The notes beneath the pieces are model-generated. The model was not told the DNA's origin and searched no databases. It saw nothing but the letters and a program-made list of their open reading frames with translations. A stretch of 13,624 nt of DNA from positions 1-13,624 of the forward strand of contig QMLT01000019.1 of NCBI GenBank assembly GCA_003646875.1. Reading direction: 5' to 3'. This document shows positions 13,601 to 13,624 of this stretch, one piece after another. A program made the position numbers and the translations under genes. Position 1 is the first letter of the stretch. Each line of letters starts with the position of its first letter. Origin of the DNA: Deltaproteobacteria bacterium. GTDB taxonomy: Bacteria; Desulfobacterota; DSM-4660; Desulfatiglandales; B25-G16.

Positions 13601-13624
13601 ATGACACTAACAAGAGACAAAAGG
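13601..13624 (+). CDS. Start of a gene cut by the window edge (possibly an IHF/HU-type DNA-binding protein)
   Basis: Only eight codons are present (MTLTRDKR). ATG 13601 has a full AAGGAGA (13587-13593) 7 bases upstream and a good promoter at 13511-13540, so it is probably a real, well-expressed gene. MTLT followed by a basic or polar stretch resembles the N-terminus of the integration host factor alpha subunit, but eight residues cannot establish a family. Confidence 0.55.

Overview
The window looks like a piece of chromosome from an AT-rich Gram-negative bacterium. A TolC-type outer-membrane protein, a type I signal peptidase and periplasmic peptidoglycan enzymes imply two membranes. The mix of genes and the repeat with GACTTTTTACGA termini near the right end fit an uncultured relative of Desulfobacterota or Nitrospirota. 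That placement is inference from recalled family resemblance, not from a phylogenetic marker. I see no tRNA, rRNA, CRISPR array, transposase or phage gene.

Layout, left to right. Positions 1-382 are intergenic and rich in small repeats and hairpins. lepB (383-1063, +) is followed by a structured 307-base gap and a NusG paralogue of the RfaH/UpxY kind (1371-1901, +). That gene ends 8 bases from the end of a convergent tolC-family gene (1910-3274, -). purB (3459-4751, +) is divergent from tolC and leads into a three-gene cluster (4859-8692, +): a YkuD/L,D-peptidase with two NTF2-like domains, a one-span membrane protein, and an M99/Csd4-like zinc carboxypeptidase. The last gene converges on a leftward set (11863 down to 8712): a KptA/Tpt1-like protein with its catalytic motifs replaced, a small membrane protein, and an RNB-domain exoribonuclease. 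Further right, nicotinate phosphoribosyltransferase (12109-13266, -) has its own strong promoter. A 127-bp MITE-like inverted repeat follows, and then the first eight codons of a rightward gene.

The most interesting part is 4859-8692. In Helicobacter and Campylobacter, helical shape depends on stepwise trimming of the peptidoglycan stem peptide: an NTF2-bearing YkuD L,D-carboxypeptidase (Csd6/Pgp2) removes one residue and an M99 D,L-carboxypeptidase (Csd4/Pgp1) removes the next. Here apparent homologues of both lie in one translationally coupled cluster, separated only by a membrane-anchored protein of unknown function. Both enzymes are enlarged by domain duplication. I infer a self-contained stem-peptide trimming or cell-shape module.

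The second point of interest is the leftward RNA-related operon. Its KptA-like protein has lost the residues used for NAD+ binding and 2'-phosphate transfer, has gained a Lys/Arg-rich tail, and is followed by an RNase II/R-family enzyme. The intergenic spaces share dispersed repeats: a GTGGCTGAATAG-type element, 7-base phased repeats, and GGCAGGCA-arm hairpins.
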